Of a DNA stretch of 64,000 nucleotides, positions 11,520 through 22,559 are shown piece after piece. The notes beneath the pieces are model-generated. The model made no database searches. It was not told where the DNA came from and saw nothing but the letters and a program-made list of their open reading frames with translations. Source of the stretch: Coenobita brevimanus (lineage: Eukaryota; Arthropoda; Malacostraca; Decapoda; Coenobitidae); assembly GCA_032717465.1 (NCBI GenBank), contig CM064670.1:17220425-17284424 (forward strand). The letters run 5' to 3'. Position 1 is the stretch's first letter. Each line of letters starts with the position of its first letter. Made by a program: the position numbers and the translations under genes.

Positions 11520-12100
11520 TCAGTCGTTGATTATCTGTGGCTCACGGGAGAAATTGGCCACCACAACCGGCACTTCACCTGCACCTGTTTCCACCAAAGT
11601 CCTAACCACCATCACTCTGGCCCTCGTCTTGCACTGTACATCTGGCTCCACCACTCCTAGATAGCTGTTAAAAGAGCTACTCATCTTACACTGGAGCAGT
11701 AACTCTGATCTTGGAGGTATCACTGTAGTGCACAGCACCCTCACCTCACCAACGGAACTGGTATGTCTCACTGTCATGATGGGAACCGACTTTCCCCGGA
11801 CCTTTAGTCTCAAAGAGCAGCAGTCCAGCTTACATCCCATGGACATCAGATAGCCCAGACCAAGAAGGCAGGGATCCCCCATCTCGGCTACGTAGACTGG
11901 AAGCATGGCCTCTTGTCCTGCCACTTCAATCTGGTTATCCAAGGGTTCCCTTAGTTCAGCGCAGTGCCCAGTTACGCCACACAATTGTTCTGATGACTCA
12001 GGCAGATACCGATGAAGTAACACATCAGGCTTCACGAAAGTCTGCTCTCAGACTGAATCAATCACCAGAGAACACTTTTTGCCATCTATTCTTCCATCTA
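11520..12100 (-). pseudogene. Gypsy protease region, inactivated
   Basis: The minus strand translates to SLVIDSV-stop-EQTFVKPDVL, then LCGVTGH, LPVYVAEMGDPCLLGLGYL and later PPRSELLLQCKM. The layout fits a retroviral-type aspartic protease: a catalytic Asp-Thr/Ser-Gly followed downstream by the hydrophobic LLGLGYL strand. Here the catalytic triplet reads Asp-Ser-Val and is followed by a stop codon (about 12045-12060), so the enzyme is dead. It lies downstream of gag and its zinc knuckle in the same minus-strand element. RT, RNase H and integrase are missing. Confidence in the family is good; exact borders are approximate. Confidence 0.7.
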
Positions 12101-12179
12101 CCTGCACACTGTCAATCGCAGTTGTCTTGCATTTTCTCGGTGATGGGGCTTACTTGGGAAAAACTGGCAGGTGGTTGCC

Positions 12180-12955
12180 CCTTAACACCAGCCTCCACTA
12201 GCTTTCTGCTTCCTTCTGGTCTTTTGCAGCCTTCTGCTTATCCTCCTTTTTCTTCTTTGGACACTCACAACTGAAGTGTCCATACTCACTACATTATCCA
12301 ACACCCTACTGTTACAATTGTAGATTTCCTTGCACTTCTCTGTTCTTGCTCCTACTTCAATTTGTAACAACCCTCTTTCTTGTGTCCAAGCTTCCCACAG
12401 AACCAGCAACCTCCTCTGATGTTCTCCTGTTCCGTCTTCAACTTGAAGCAGTCCTCTTTCTTATGTCTTGGCTTTTCATGGTGCCAGCAACTTCCTTCAA
12501 ATTTTTCTGCTTCATGCACCTGCCCCTTTCATACCTTGAATCCTGGACTACAACCTGCCTGAAAAGTAGACGTGCTGGATCTGATGAAGGATTCAAATTT
12601 CAGAGCCCCAGCTAGTGCTTCTTGCATGCTTCTTGGTTGTGCACGCTTCACTTGCACTTTAAACTCTGTACTATCAAGAGCATAGATGAATGGTCCCTCG
12701 AGCAGCCAACAGGTTAGGTGCTGCTCCAGGGTACACCTTGTGTGCCATATTCTCCAGGTCATGAGCAAGCTGCTGTAGGGATTCGCCTCGAGCTCGCATG
12801 TGCCTCCGGAACCATATTCTGTAAAACTCAGTCTGGTACCTGGTCCCATATCTGCACTCCAGCATTTCTACTAGGAACTGATAACTGTTCCTCTCCTCCA
12901 CTGACGTCTGCCCAAGAATCTCCACTACGGCACCCTTATCCCATAAAGACCACAT
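12180..12955 (-). pseudogene. Gypsy gag C-terminal part with CCHC zinc knuckle
   Basis: Minus-strand frames give LWDKGAVVEILGQ, YQFLVEMLECRYG, LAHDLENMAHKVYP and FKVQVKRAQPRSMQEALA, typical of arthropod Gypsy capsid. They are followed by CWFCGKLGHKKEGC near 12367-12409, a perfect CX2CX4HX4C nucleocapsid knuckle. A second knuckle upstream near 12440-12495 has its second Cys replaced by His. Gag packages element RNA in a particle; the knuckles bind nucleic acid. Frameshifts separate the blocks. The N-terminal part of the same gag lies at 13840-14713 beyond an 880-base insertion. Confidence 0.8.
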
Positions 12956-13838
12956 TTATTTCAGACAGGGTACCTTCCACAACTGCAGTTTGGGGGTGTT
13001 TTGGCGACTTTCACCAAGAGCAAATTGATTGTTTTCTGGCTAAAGACGAAGAATTTACACACCTGACAACGCAATCCGCACCCTCGTAGGTCAAATGGTT
13101 ACCGCACAATCGCGTGTCAAATTTAAAACAAAGTTTATAATAGTTACCCCTCGAAAACACTCTAAAACGTGAAAATTTTGATAACTAATATTTTTCTTAT
13201 TGAAACCGGTCATTTCAAAGTGTTTTGTCACACTAATCATGAAAATAGGTGTATGTAGGTGTGGGGGAGATTACTAGGCTGTGGGGAGTAGGCCTGTAGG
13301 TATCGGGGTTGGAAGAATAACCAATTTTTTGCATAAAAAGAAAGCACTCAGTGTGTTCTGTAATATCTTGGCGGCCTGATACCTCTCGAGGGTCTGTAGG
13401 GGGTGGGTGGGTATTGAAGGACAAGGAGAGAGGGATGGGGTGGGGTTCAGGGGGGACACAAGGTTAGCAGGTGGGAGGAGGAGCAAGAGTGGGTGGGAAG
13501 GGATGCAGGTGGTAGTGGGAGGAGAGATGCGGGTGTGTGGAGGGGTGGGAGGGTGATGGGGGACAAGAGGGAGTGGAGTAGAGGGTGGCATGGAGGCAGC
13601 CCAGAGGGGGGTGCCCCTCCACAGCCCGGGTTGGTCCGATCCCCCCTCACGCCACCTCAGGGGTGAGTTCTCATTGGCCTGAAGCCATGTACGTCATAAT
13701 CGGCGGAGGAAGCGCTCTGCAGTTTTTTACAGGCCCCGCTCAATTAATGCGTTTAGGCATTCTGTTTTGGCGTAAAACTCAAATCACATCAATTGATGCG
13801 ATTAGGACTTTAGGGGTTGAGGCTAGTAGTAAGCTGTA
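12956..13838. mobile_element. Unidentified insertion inside gag, with G-rich tract
   Basis: The gag reading matches the element at 37399 up to GWDDKK-like residues, breaks near 13838, and resumes near 12955 (minus strand), so the sequence between is inserted. Within it 13380-13680 is strongly G-rich on plus (many GGG/GGGG runs) and could form G-quadruplexes. I see no terminal inverted repeats and no coding homology. Confidence 0.55.
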
Positions 13839-13839
13839 A

Positions 13840-14713
13840 TGCCCTCTGCCTATCACCACAACCATTCTGATCAGCAAAGTAACAAAAACTGTGCATGGTA
13901 AGCTTCCCAAGATACTTTGCCATCAATTTCCTGAGGTTCCTTTTTAATTAGACCCCAATTATAGCCATGCACTTCACTGGTTTGAGGCCTAAAAACTGAA
14001 GCATCATAATTAAGTCCAGGACCCAAAACCCCTGCATTCTGATTACTCAACCCTGTAATGCTATCTTCAGATGCTTGGGATTCATCAAGATTCAACATAC
14101 ACTGTCAGTTTTTATCATATACTCCTTGTATACTTACACGAGGCTCAGCAGTGCAAAATTTCCCTACAGCCTTCATTCTCTCACTAATTATCTTTAACTG
14201 GCCATTGACATGCTGTCCGTAATCCATCACAATTCCTTCACTAATCTTCAGTTGGTTGTCTAAGTGCTGTCTGCATTCCATCACGTTATTGCTTACCTCA
14301 CACTTCTGCTGCTGTAGCTGAGTATATATACTTTCTCTTTCAACTGTTGCTGCTCTTTCTTAATTTCCCCCATGAAAGTATCTGGCTGTTCTTGCATCCT
14401 CAGTTGTAACTCCTTCTGTTGCTTCTGTAATGGCTCTTGAAGTCATGCATATCATTCTTTTTGTTCTTCACTTTGTCCCTGTAGTTGTTTGAGGTCGTTC
14501 TATCCATCACTTATTGCTTGCAGCTGTTCACTGAGTTCTATCTTGAGCTTGTTTGTCCTTCACTTTGTTCTTGTAGTTGTTCACTTTGTGCTTGTAGTTG
14601 ATCACTGGTTCTTTCTGCCCTTCAATCTGTGCTTGCAGAAACTTCGTGACTGCAGCCAATGACACCTCCTCCTGCCTAGCCTTGCTTCTCGTCTGTACAC
14701 CTTCTGCTTTCAT
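13840..14713 (-). pseudogene. Gypsy gag N-terminal part (coiled-coil rich)
   Basis: A start codon at about 14713 opens MKAEGVQTRSKARQEEVSL, matching the gag start at 37399. Downstream blocks encode Gln/Lys-rich repeats likely to form a coiled coil, then GLNYDASVFRPQTSEVHG and SWEAYHAQF, all present in the plus-strand copy at 38130-38260. Stops and frameshifts occur between 14100 and 14530. The start was chosen because both copies share it just downstream of the primer-binding site. Confidence 0.75.
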
Positions 14714-14747
14714 GCCGAAGATTAGACTCACTGCAGCACTTTTTGTC

Positions 14748-14765
14748 CCAGCTCCTGACACCACT
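14748..14765 (-). promoter_or_regulatory. Probable tRNA primer-binding site of minus-strand Gypsy
   Basis: Immediately after the LTR end TAACA, the minus strand reads AGTGGTGTCAGGAGC. The same TGGTGTCAGGAG follows the LTR at 37348. It begins TGG, the complement of a tRNA 3' CCA. The priming tRNA is not identified. Confidence 0.65.
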
Positions 14766-15325
14766 TGTTATGTCCATGTCCCACACTGCCACAGGCTCCA
14801 ACAGCTGTAGTTCAGTATAGAAAGGACGTCACCCAGTGAATCGTTCTTCACAGGGTCTGCCTTTCAATGTACAGTAGACAAGATCAGCTCAGGCGATGTC
14901 AACAAACACGGACTTCTCACGTTTGTTGTCTTTATTTACCAAGTAATTACAGAGTATGCTCGCCAACTACACTTCACAGATTTCAAAAGTACCAGAGCTA
15001 CACTAACTTCGTAAGATCACAAGTCAAACTAAACTCAAACTCATTTAATCTCTCCTCCATCCTTATATAATCCTGCATTACACTGGAATCTTCGAGTTTA
15101 TTCTAGCTACCACAGTTGCCAAATCAGAGACATCTAAAACATGCCAGAGTTTCTTACATTACATAGCACTCTAAATTATTTAGCATACAAACTGAAATAA
15201 AATTACATAATTTAAGTCATATAAACAAAAATTTCATAGAGAAAATGAGCATAAAAATAATGTATAACTTTACAAAATAACCCCACTCACAATAGCAGAC
15301 TGACTGACGATTCTGACACATAACA
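14766..15325 (-). mobile_element. 5' LTR of minus-strand Gypsy element (560 bp)
   Basis: On the minus strand it starts TGTTATGTG and ends ...TAACA, giving a canonical TG...CA pair. It holds a TATATAA-type box near 15060-15070 and an AATAAA near 14935, and ends with GTTGGAGCCTGTGGCAGTG. The primer site follows. It is homologous to 10442-10837 and more distantly to the 820-bp LTRs at 36517 and 40006. The U3 carries the element promoter. Confidence 0.8.
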
Positions 15326-15575
15326 GAAACTGTGAGAACCACCAGGAACCCTTCAGTACTACCTAACTAGCAATTCCCACTTCTCAGCAGTAAAGCTTAA
15401 TGAGCTCAGACTTTAATCCCCTTCTAGCCTAAGTCTCCTTGGGACTCAACACACGAATCCAGAAGTCCTTCCAATGCTGCAAACATATTATAAAGTGAGT
15501 TTTTGGGATCGCCAACAAAATCTTGTACCTGTTTTGTCTTACTCTCACTTGTGTCCTCAAATCTCGAACCCTAAT
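15326..15575. other. No recognisable feature
   Basis: Ordinary sequence between an LTR and a mariner remnant; I see nothing assignable. Confidence 0.5.
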
Positions 15576-16252
15576 GCGACATCTTCACTTCAGGAAATAG
15601 TCAATTGTTGCAGACAGCCGTGTCAGGAGAGATGCGAGCCTGCTGCCGGACCTGTGTGATCCTGTGTTTGGCAAAAAAATTCTGGATGAGATGAAAAGAA
15701 TTTAGCTGGGGCATTGTCTAGGCGGAACTGCCAGTCCGCTTCCCACAGCTCTCGGTTCTTGGGTCGCACTGCATTCCTCTGGCATTGAAGAGCTTGCAGG
15801 TAGTACTCTTTATTGTTTGGCCTTCTGGAGCAACCCATAATGAACAACACCCTGGTGGTCTTAAAAAAAAAAAAAAAAAATCAGCATGAGTTTCACCTTC
15901 CTTTATTTTTAAACGATTTTACTAGTCCTTATCTACGTAACACCCATTGCTTCATCGTCAAAAGCCTGCTGATGGTTTCACATTGTGTGTCACCAAATTT
16001 TTTTTACAAAATTTGATACAATAACCTTGCTTGAATTGCTCGGTCATCATGGTACAGAACAAAAATGCGATGAAGTAAATTAACACGTCCCCCAAAACAC
16101 GCTGCCCGGCGGCAACCGCGCTAGGAGGCAGCGCTGAACATATTCGAGCATGTGCACAACGATTCAGTGTCACTCTTCACTAACTCACATCCTCTTCCTC
16201 TTATTTGTTCACGAATAAAAGGGTATGGTCGGATACTTTTCAATCAGACCTT

Positions 16253-16254
<2 letters not shown>
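15576..16254 (-). mobile_element. Deleted mariner element, minus orientation
   Basis: The outer end at 16227-16254 reads GGTCGGATACTTTTCAATCAG on plus, next to (TG)n, and resembles the mariner ends at 28609 and in the palindrome at 10.87 kb. Inside, the minus strand encodes MTEQFKQGYCIKFCKK (transposase N-terminus) near 16050, then after a gap LFIMG, RRPNNKEYYLQALQ and WQFRLDNAPAK (second catalytic Asp block) at 15650-15850. Mariner moves by cut-and-paste into TA. The middle of the transposase and the other end are missing, so it cannot move itself. Confidence 0.75.

Positions 16255-16298
<44 letters not shown>
16254..16298. repeat. (TG)n microsatellite
   Basis: A TG run abutting the mariner end. 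Confidence 0.97.
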
Positions 16299-16856
16299 TG
16301 ATTCACTACTCTGAAGACCCATGATAATGTCAATAGAGTCTTTAGTAATGACCAGATTTAAATGAAACTCCTTATTCACGAGTTCCAGATTGTGTCAGTT
16401 ATACGAATACTGGATCTGAGAAAGTCCCAAACATTTGGATAAAGAGAGACATATGGTAGAAATTATATGATGTTCTGTCACCAGTGCCTCATTTGGTCAG
16501 CATTACCAGTATTCATGCCGTATTTCGTAACTAACTGCGTTTATTTAAGTCTCCTGATATACCTCTACGAATATTATTTCTGCGTGTGAGACTTAAAAAA
16601 CATGCCGCGCATACTTCATTAGCTAACAGAGTACAGTACGGTGGTGAATGCAGCCATCCTACTACACAAGTTCCACCATACATTCTCTTATTTGGAACAC
16701 TAAATTCAGTTATTTTTAAATGCTAAAGACGACCACTTTCACACCTTGGTGTAACTGTGGATACACTGTGATGAGATAACGAAGTACTGAAAATATCTGA
16801 GGCCTCAGAGTCATGAATCACGTGTGTGTGTTTGTGTGCTTTCCCTCTTTATACAT

Positions 16857-16868
<12 letters not shown>
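16299..16868. other. No recognisable feature
   Basis: Unremarkable AT-rich sequence without repeat copies elsewhere in the window that I could find. Confidence 0.5.
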
Positions 16869-16887
<19 letters not shown>

Positions 16888-16905
16888 CCGGTATATATAT
16901 AAACC

Positions 16906-16968
<63 letters not shown>
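16869..16968. repeat. (TA)n microsatellite with CCGG breaks
   Basis: About 100 bases of TA repeat, interrupted twice by ACCGGT (near 16887 and 16904). Confidence 0.95.
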
Positions 16969-16970
<2 letters not shown>

Positions 16971-16975
16971 CTATG

Positions 16976-17632
16976 TAAGGAAGAAGGATCCAAAGGCCAG
17001 GAGCCCGCAAACTGTTCCTTTCCCGAAAAAACAAAAATACAAAAAAGAGGCAAATTCAAGATCCGTTCACTTCGAGATCCCTGGACACACTGCGTTTGAA
17101 AGACTGAAGATCATAGGAAGTAGGAAATACAGATAAAGGGAGACATTTCCAGAGTTGACCTGTTGCATAAATAAAGGACTGGAAGTAACGATTAACTCTT
17201 CCATTAGAGAGTTGGGCAGAAAAGTGATGAGAGTTTATTGACAGACAGGTGATACGCGCTCGTCATCGAGGTGGTAGGATGCAAGCAGACAGTTCAGAGA
17301 CGTGACCATTGAAGTAGCTATACAAATGAGATAAAGATGCAAAAGTGCGGTGATGAGACAGAGGTTGAAGGGAACCAGTAAGAGTAGGAGAGTTAATGAG
17401 ACAAAAAGCTTTTGACTCCACCCTATTGAGAAGAGCTGCATGTGCGAAGTCTCCCCACACATGAGAGTTGTACTCTACACAGGGGCGAATAAATCCTGTG
17501 TATAAAGTCAACAACTGCGCAGGGGTAAAGATGGTACAGAGTCTGCTTGGCACACCAAATCTCTGGGAAGCAGATTTTACAAGAGATGTAATATGACCTT
17601 TCCAAGATAAATCCCGTATATATATATATATA
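16976..17632 (-). pseudogene. LINE family A 3' fragment
   Basis: The minus strand encodes RLCTIFTPAQLLTLYTGFIRPCVEYNSHVWG, then NRVESKAFCLINSPTLTGS, matching 33131-33660 block for block. The 3' untranslated end (CCTTCTTCCT...) also matches 33044-33130. The palm domain is missing. The 3' end abuts (TA)n in place of a poly(A). Confidence 0.8.
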
Positions 17633-17637
17633 TAAAA

Positions 17638-17661
17638 TCATCATCATCATCATCATCATCC
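17638..17661. repeat. (CAT)n microsatellite
   Basis: Eight CAT units. Confidence 0.95.
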
Positions 17662-17683
17662 GTTTGAGTGTCCACTGCAGGAC

Positions 17684-18874
17684 CGGTGTAGCGTTATAAT
17701 TTGTCCCCCTGTCCGCCCCCTACGGCGCATGCGTGGGGATTGCCAGAGGTCGCCACAAATATGCCATTTGTTCTCTTATCTCCGTAGGGGTAACATGATC
17801 GGAGCCTCTCGCCCTTTGTTTACAAACGGCAAATGGTCATTCCGGCTTCTCATATCATTCGTCTCAAAGCTTTCTCGGGTAGTTTCCGCCCTTAAATTAA
17901 ATTAGGTTAGGCGGAAAGCAGTAAAAATTCGAATTTCTAAGGTATGAATGAGTTAGGTTGGATAAACATAGTTATAATTAATCATATGGGGACGAGTTAT
18001 CTAATCTGTTAGGCGTGAGGAATGCCTTAGCTTTGTATCTTACAGGAATGAGTCAAGCTCGTACTGTCCCGTGTATTAAACCATTTTTATCATACATATC
18101 CTTGAAATTATAAATAGTTTTGGCACACACTACCTCATTCGGTTGTGCATTCCACTGATCAATTGTCCTATTAGGGAAACTGAATTTCCTTACACCTTTA
18201 TCACCTCTTTTTATGCTGTATTTTGCAATGTCCTCTTGCTGATGCTTCACACATATGATATATATTCGTTTATGTCTATTTTCTGTTCCCCTGATATGCA
18301 TTTATATAGCATAATCATGTATCCTCCTCCTCTCCTGCAGCGTTGGTAAATTCAATCTTTCCAGTCTTTCTCAGTAACTTAAATCCCTTAAGCTTGGTAC
18401 CCATCTTGTAGTGGCCCGTTGTATTTTTTCAATCTTATCTGTGTTTTTTTGAGATGAGAATTCCAGACTACTGTGATGCATAGTCCAGAGTTGGTCTGAT
18501 GAACATGTTCCTCAGCATATCTTCATTTATGTATGTGAATGCTATTCTCATATTAGCAAGCAATATATACATGTTTCGTACCTTCTCACTGATGTGATCA
18601 TCAGGAGATAGTCTGTTACTGATAATTACTCCTAGGTCCTTCTCCTTTTCTGATATGTGTAGGGTTGATCTTCCTAACTTATAATACCAATCTGGTCTTT
18701 TCTCACTTTTACCAAACTTTATTACATGACACTTATCCACATTAAATTCCATTTGCCATTTATTGCTCCATTCATGAAGCTTGTTCAATTCCTCTCGCAG
18801 CTCTTCGCAAGAATCTATGTTAGTAATTTTCTTTTGAATTTTTGCATCATCTGCAAACATATTTAGATAGCTTC
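17684..18874 (-). pseudogene. CR1-like LINE, 5'-truncated copy, minus orientation
   Basis: The minus strand opens at the FADD box (MFADDAKIQKK near 18860), then LHEWSNKWQMEFNVDKCHV and EKEKDLGVIISNRLSPDDHI. After a stop it reaches RKFSFPNRTIDQWNAQPNEVV (18053-18301) and a 370-base 3' tail ending near 17690. It is a near-identical inverted copy of 20953-22149; the 83-codon C-terminal frame differs by about one residue. Homology ends at 18874 on one side (5' truncation) and at the common 3' terminus on the other. High identity implies recent insertion. Confidence 0.85.
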
Positions 18875-18889
18875 CTCTCTGCGTTATAT

Positions 18890-20070
18890 ATTCACTTTAA
18901 TACCCACCCAACCCCTTTTAAATGCCATAGAGTCAGTAAGTGGCTTGGTGCTAGCTTTTCCTTTTCCTTTTTTTTCCAATTATCCAATCCAATCCCTTTA
19001 GTATTGAGAAACCTTACATCTCCCTTTAGTTTTGAGAAATCTCACATAAGAGTGTTAGGCTAGTCCAGTATAGTTCAAGTTCAGTCAATGTAAAATAAAA
19101 ATTAGCCTCCAAATTTCATTTATGGAAAAGTACTTTTAACTCCAAACACTATGAAAACAGTATGCAATCCAGCAGGGTATGCTTTGTGAAGTTTCCTGTT
19201 CACACTGTTACAGCACTTCTACTGATTCAATGGATAATGATAAAGTAAAAACCCTTATCAGTTACATTACCGAGATCACTTCAGATGCTAGTTATGGAAA
19301 AAAAAAAATCCTAAGTTAGGTTATTCAGCACATTGGGTACATTACTACAAATCACTGATTGGCATATTTTAATACCAATCGTTTATTTAAATCTGCACAC
19401 ATGTGCAGTAACATAAACCCTGTCGTGTCCAGTAGCACAGGATATATTTATATACTGTACTATCAGTGGAAATGCATTGAATACAGTAAAAAAAAAAAAA
19501 AGAAAAAAAAAAAGCAAAAGTTAGCACCAAGCCAATGAAAATATGGCACTGAGGTGGAAGGGGGTTGGGTGGTTATTAAAGTCAAATTATAAGGCTGAGA
19601 GATAAGACACATGAAGTACAAGAGGAGGGGAATAATAAGCGCCAGTACCAAGCTAAAACAATGACTACATGGCACTATAATGGAAGAGGGTTTGGTGGGT
19701 ATTAAAGTGAAAATGTAAGGCAGGGAGGTAAAACAGATAGAGTACAGGAGCAGAGTGGGAAGAGGGGAAGGATGGAGATTAAAGTGCCCCTTTTGCCACA
19801 AGCAGGGATACTTAGGAAGTATTCTGTCCCCCCTCCCTACAGGGGTACTATCAATGGAAACTAAGCCAGCTCCCAGTCACGGTTATTTCACGAATCCTTT
19901 CCCCTCGGGGAAGGGGGCATAGAATACTTCCTCAGTATCCCTGCTTGTCGTAAAAGCCGACTAAAAATCCTTCCCCTTTTCCCCCTCTGCTTCTTGTACT
20001 TTATCTGTTCCACCTCTCTGCCATATATTTTCAATACCCACCCAAGTTAGTGCCATATAACTTATTCATT
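18890..20070. repeat. Short inverted-repeat family G, degenerate units
   Basis: Pieces of one roughly 260-base repeat lie in both orientations: reverse 18890-18975, forward 19485-19830 (with an internal duplication of the block ATGGCAC...TAAAGT...AAGGCAG), and reverse 19850-20070. Each carries GCTTGGTGCT/AGCACCAAGC ends, a poly(A) or poly(T) run, and the block AAGCAGGGATACT. The sequence at 18976-19484 holds nothing else I recognise. Confidence 0.7.
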
Positions 20071-20107
20071 GAATGGAATGGATTAAAAAAAAAAAAAAAA
20101 AAAAAAA

Positions 20108-20370
20108 AGGAAAGCGAGCACCAAGCCACTCATTGACTATATGGCACTACAATAGGAGTTGGGTGGGTATTAAAGTGAAAATATAAGGCAGAGAGGTGGG
20201 ACAGATAAAGTACAAGAAGCAGAGGGGGATAAGAGGAAGGATGAAGATTAAAGTGCCCCTCTTAAAAAGGTTTTTACGACAAGCAGGGATACTGAGGAGG
20301 TATTCTATCCCCCCCCCCCTCCCGAGGGGGAAACTTAGTCATTGAGTGGCTTAGTGCTCGCTTTCCTTTT
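20108..20370. mobile_element. MITE-like unit of family G with 30-bp inverted termini
   Basis: The left end GGAAAGCGAGCACCAAGCCA and the right end TGGCTTAGTGCTCGCTTTCC are inverted copies over about 30 bases. The unit is about 263 bases, flanked by a 25-base A run on the left and a 15-base T run on the right, so the inverted symmetry extends outward. A short ATTCC array follows (20389-20416). No coding capacity, so it would need a transposase in trans. Confidence 0.65.
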
Positions 20371-20419
20371 TTTTTTTTTTTAATTATTATTCCATTCCAT
20401 TTCATTCCATTCCATTCAT

Positions 20420-21775
20420 GAGTCCTTTACTCATCCCTCTTAACCACCTGTGAGGTCTACAAATACCTCTAGAGTAGTCAAATTTAACACAATGAGAACT
20501 ACTCAGCTACAGACCAGTATCAATGACCAGTGTTGTAAGATACTAGAAGAGCTGGTAAGGGAAGTTTGGGTAAAACATCTAGAACATGGTATGATAAAAG
20601 AGAGGCAGTTCGGTTTTAGGAAGGGAAAATCATGTGTTACTAATCTTCTAAGCAATTATGACAAAGTTAGAGAAACATTACAGAAAAGAGACGGATGGGT
20701 GGACAGTATCTATTTAGATTTTACGAAAGCATTTGACAGAGTACCGCACCAAAGACTTTTATGGAAGCTGTTCTATCAAGGAGGTATCCAAGGCATTCTC
20801 CACTGTTGGATGCAGGATTTTCTCAGAAAAAGGGAAATGAGAACAATATTAAGGGGAAATTACTCATCATGGAGGGAAGTGACCAGCGGAGTTCCACAGG
20901 GCTCAGTTATGTTTTTAGTATATATAAATGGCATAGATAGCAATATTGGAAATGGAAGCTATCTAAATATGTTTGCAGATGATGCAAAAATTCAAAAGAA
21001 AATTACTAACATAGATTCTTGCAAAGAGCTGCAAGAGGAATTGAACAAGCTTCATGAATGGAGCAATAAATGGCAAATGGAATTTAATGTGGATAAGTGT
21101 CATGTAATAAAATTTGGTAAAAGTGAGAAAAGACCAGATTGGTATTATAAGTTAGGAAGATCAACCCTACACATATCAGAAAAGGAGAAGGACCTAGGAG
21201 TAATTATCAGTAACAGACTATCTCCTGATGATCACATCAGTGAGAAGGTACGAAACATGTATATATTGCTTGCTAATATGAGAATAGCATTCACATATAT
21301 AAATGAAGATATGCTGAGGAAGATATTCATCAGACCAACTCAGGAGTATGCATCACAGTAGTCTGGAATTCTCATCTCAAAAAACACAGATAAGATTGAA
21401 AAAGTACAACGGGCCACTACAAGATGGGTACCAAGCTTAAGGGATTTAAGTTACTGAGAAAGACTGGAAAGATTGAATTTACCAACGCTGCAGGAGAGGA
21501 GGAGGATACATGATTATGCTATATAAATGCATATCAGGGGAACAGAAAATAGACATAAACGAATATATATCATATGTGTGAAGCATCAGCAAGAGGACAT
21601 TGCAAAATACAGCATAAAAAGAGGAGATAAAGATGTAAGGAAATTCAGTTTCCCTAATAGGACAATTGATCAGTGGAATGCACAACCGAATGAGGTAGTG
21701 TGTGCCAAAACTATTTATAATTTCAAGGATATGTATGATAAAAATGGTTTAATACACGGGACAGTACGAGCTTGA
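20420..21775 (+). pseudogene. CR1-like LINE reverse transcriptase
   Basis: The frame 20450-21361 (303 codons) covers fingers, palm and thumb: RQFGFRKGKSCVTNLL, IYLDFTKAFDRVPHQRLLWKL, SSWREVTSGVPQGSV, NMFADDAKIQKK (FADD active site) and LGVIISNRLS. This phrasing is typical of CR1-group LINEs. Defects: a frame change near 20533 (YRPVSMTSVV is out of frame upstream), about four residues lost after PQGSV, a TAG at 21359-21361, and further stops before the C-terminal block at 21527-21775. No endonuclease domain is present, so the copy is 5' truncated at about 20420. The 3' tail runs to 22149. Confidence 0.85.
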
Positions 21776-22149
21776 TTCATTCCTGTAAAGATACAAAGCT
21801 AACGCAATCCTCACGCCTAACAGATTAGATAACTCGTCCCCATATGATTAATTATAACTATGTTTATCCAACCTAACTCATTCATACCTTAGAAATTCGA
21901 ATTTTTACTGCTTTCCGCCTAACCTAATTTAATTTAAGGGCGGAAACTACCCGAGAAAGCTTTGAGACGAATGATATGAGAAGCCGGAATGACCATTTGC
22001 CGTTTGTAAACAAAGGGCGAGAGGCTCCGATCATGTTACCCCTACGGAGATCAGAGAACAAATGGCATATTTGTGGCGACCTCTGGCAATCCCCACGCAT
22101 GCGCCGTAGGGGGCGGACAGGGGGACAGATTATTATAACGCTACACCGG
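21776..22149 (+). mobile_element. CR1-like LINE 3' untranslated tail
   Basis: This non-coding stretch is duplicated in inverted form at 17684-18052, which shows it belongs to the LINE. It contains CCTAACCTAA-type motifs and a CpG-rich block (CCCCACGCATGCGCCGTAGG) and ends ...ATTATAACGCTACACCGG in both copies, after which flanks differ. It may carry the RT recognition site for priming. Confidence 0.7.
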
Positions 22150-22495
22150 CCTATCCCGACCGAAGTCGGGACGATACAGCCAGTGTATCTCTACCAAGTG
22201 GCCTGGAAGAGATTGTATGTAGGTTGAGTGCTTGTTAGTGTAATTGTAGTGTTGAAGTGGCTTTGGATGTGTGTGTAGTCTGTGAACCAAGTGTAATTGG
22301 CCAGCGCAAGTCGACTGGGTGCAAGCATACTTTATAGTAAGCGACACTGGTTCAACCACAGCATCCCTTCTGTCCGTCAATGCAGCACGTGGCCGGGTGA
22401 ACACTCCCAAAGTTTATTACCCTGGCGGGGTGCGTACCCTGGTTCACCCGTGTACGAAACGCACACTCTTCCACTGTACCACAGAGGCTCCTTAT
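22150..22495 (-). repeat. tRNA-headed SINE F, copy 2
   Basis: The minus strand starts GGAGCCTCTGTGGTACAGTG (A box), then the GTGTGCGTTTCGTACAC arm, then GGGTACGCACC in the B-box position (mutated from GGTTCG). The body matches 7264-7454 plus about 85 extra bases. The element touches the CR1 3' end at 22149 and a GAGACA repeat at 22496. Confidence 0.7.
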
Positions 22496-22525
22496 AGAGA
22501 GAGACAGAGACAGAGACAGAGATCA
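22496..22525. repeat. (GAGACA)n short array
   Basis: GAGA then GACAGA units at the SINE F head. Confidence 0.85.
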
Positions 22526-22559
22526 CCATCCACTCGCTAGATGTATTGCTGCTCTCGGA

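Noticed and set aside
20389..20416. ATTCC satellite array
   Set aside because: Only about five imperfect units; too short to call a satellite.
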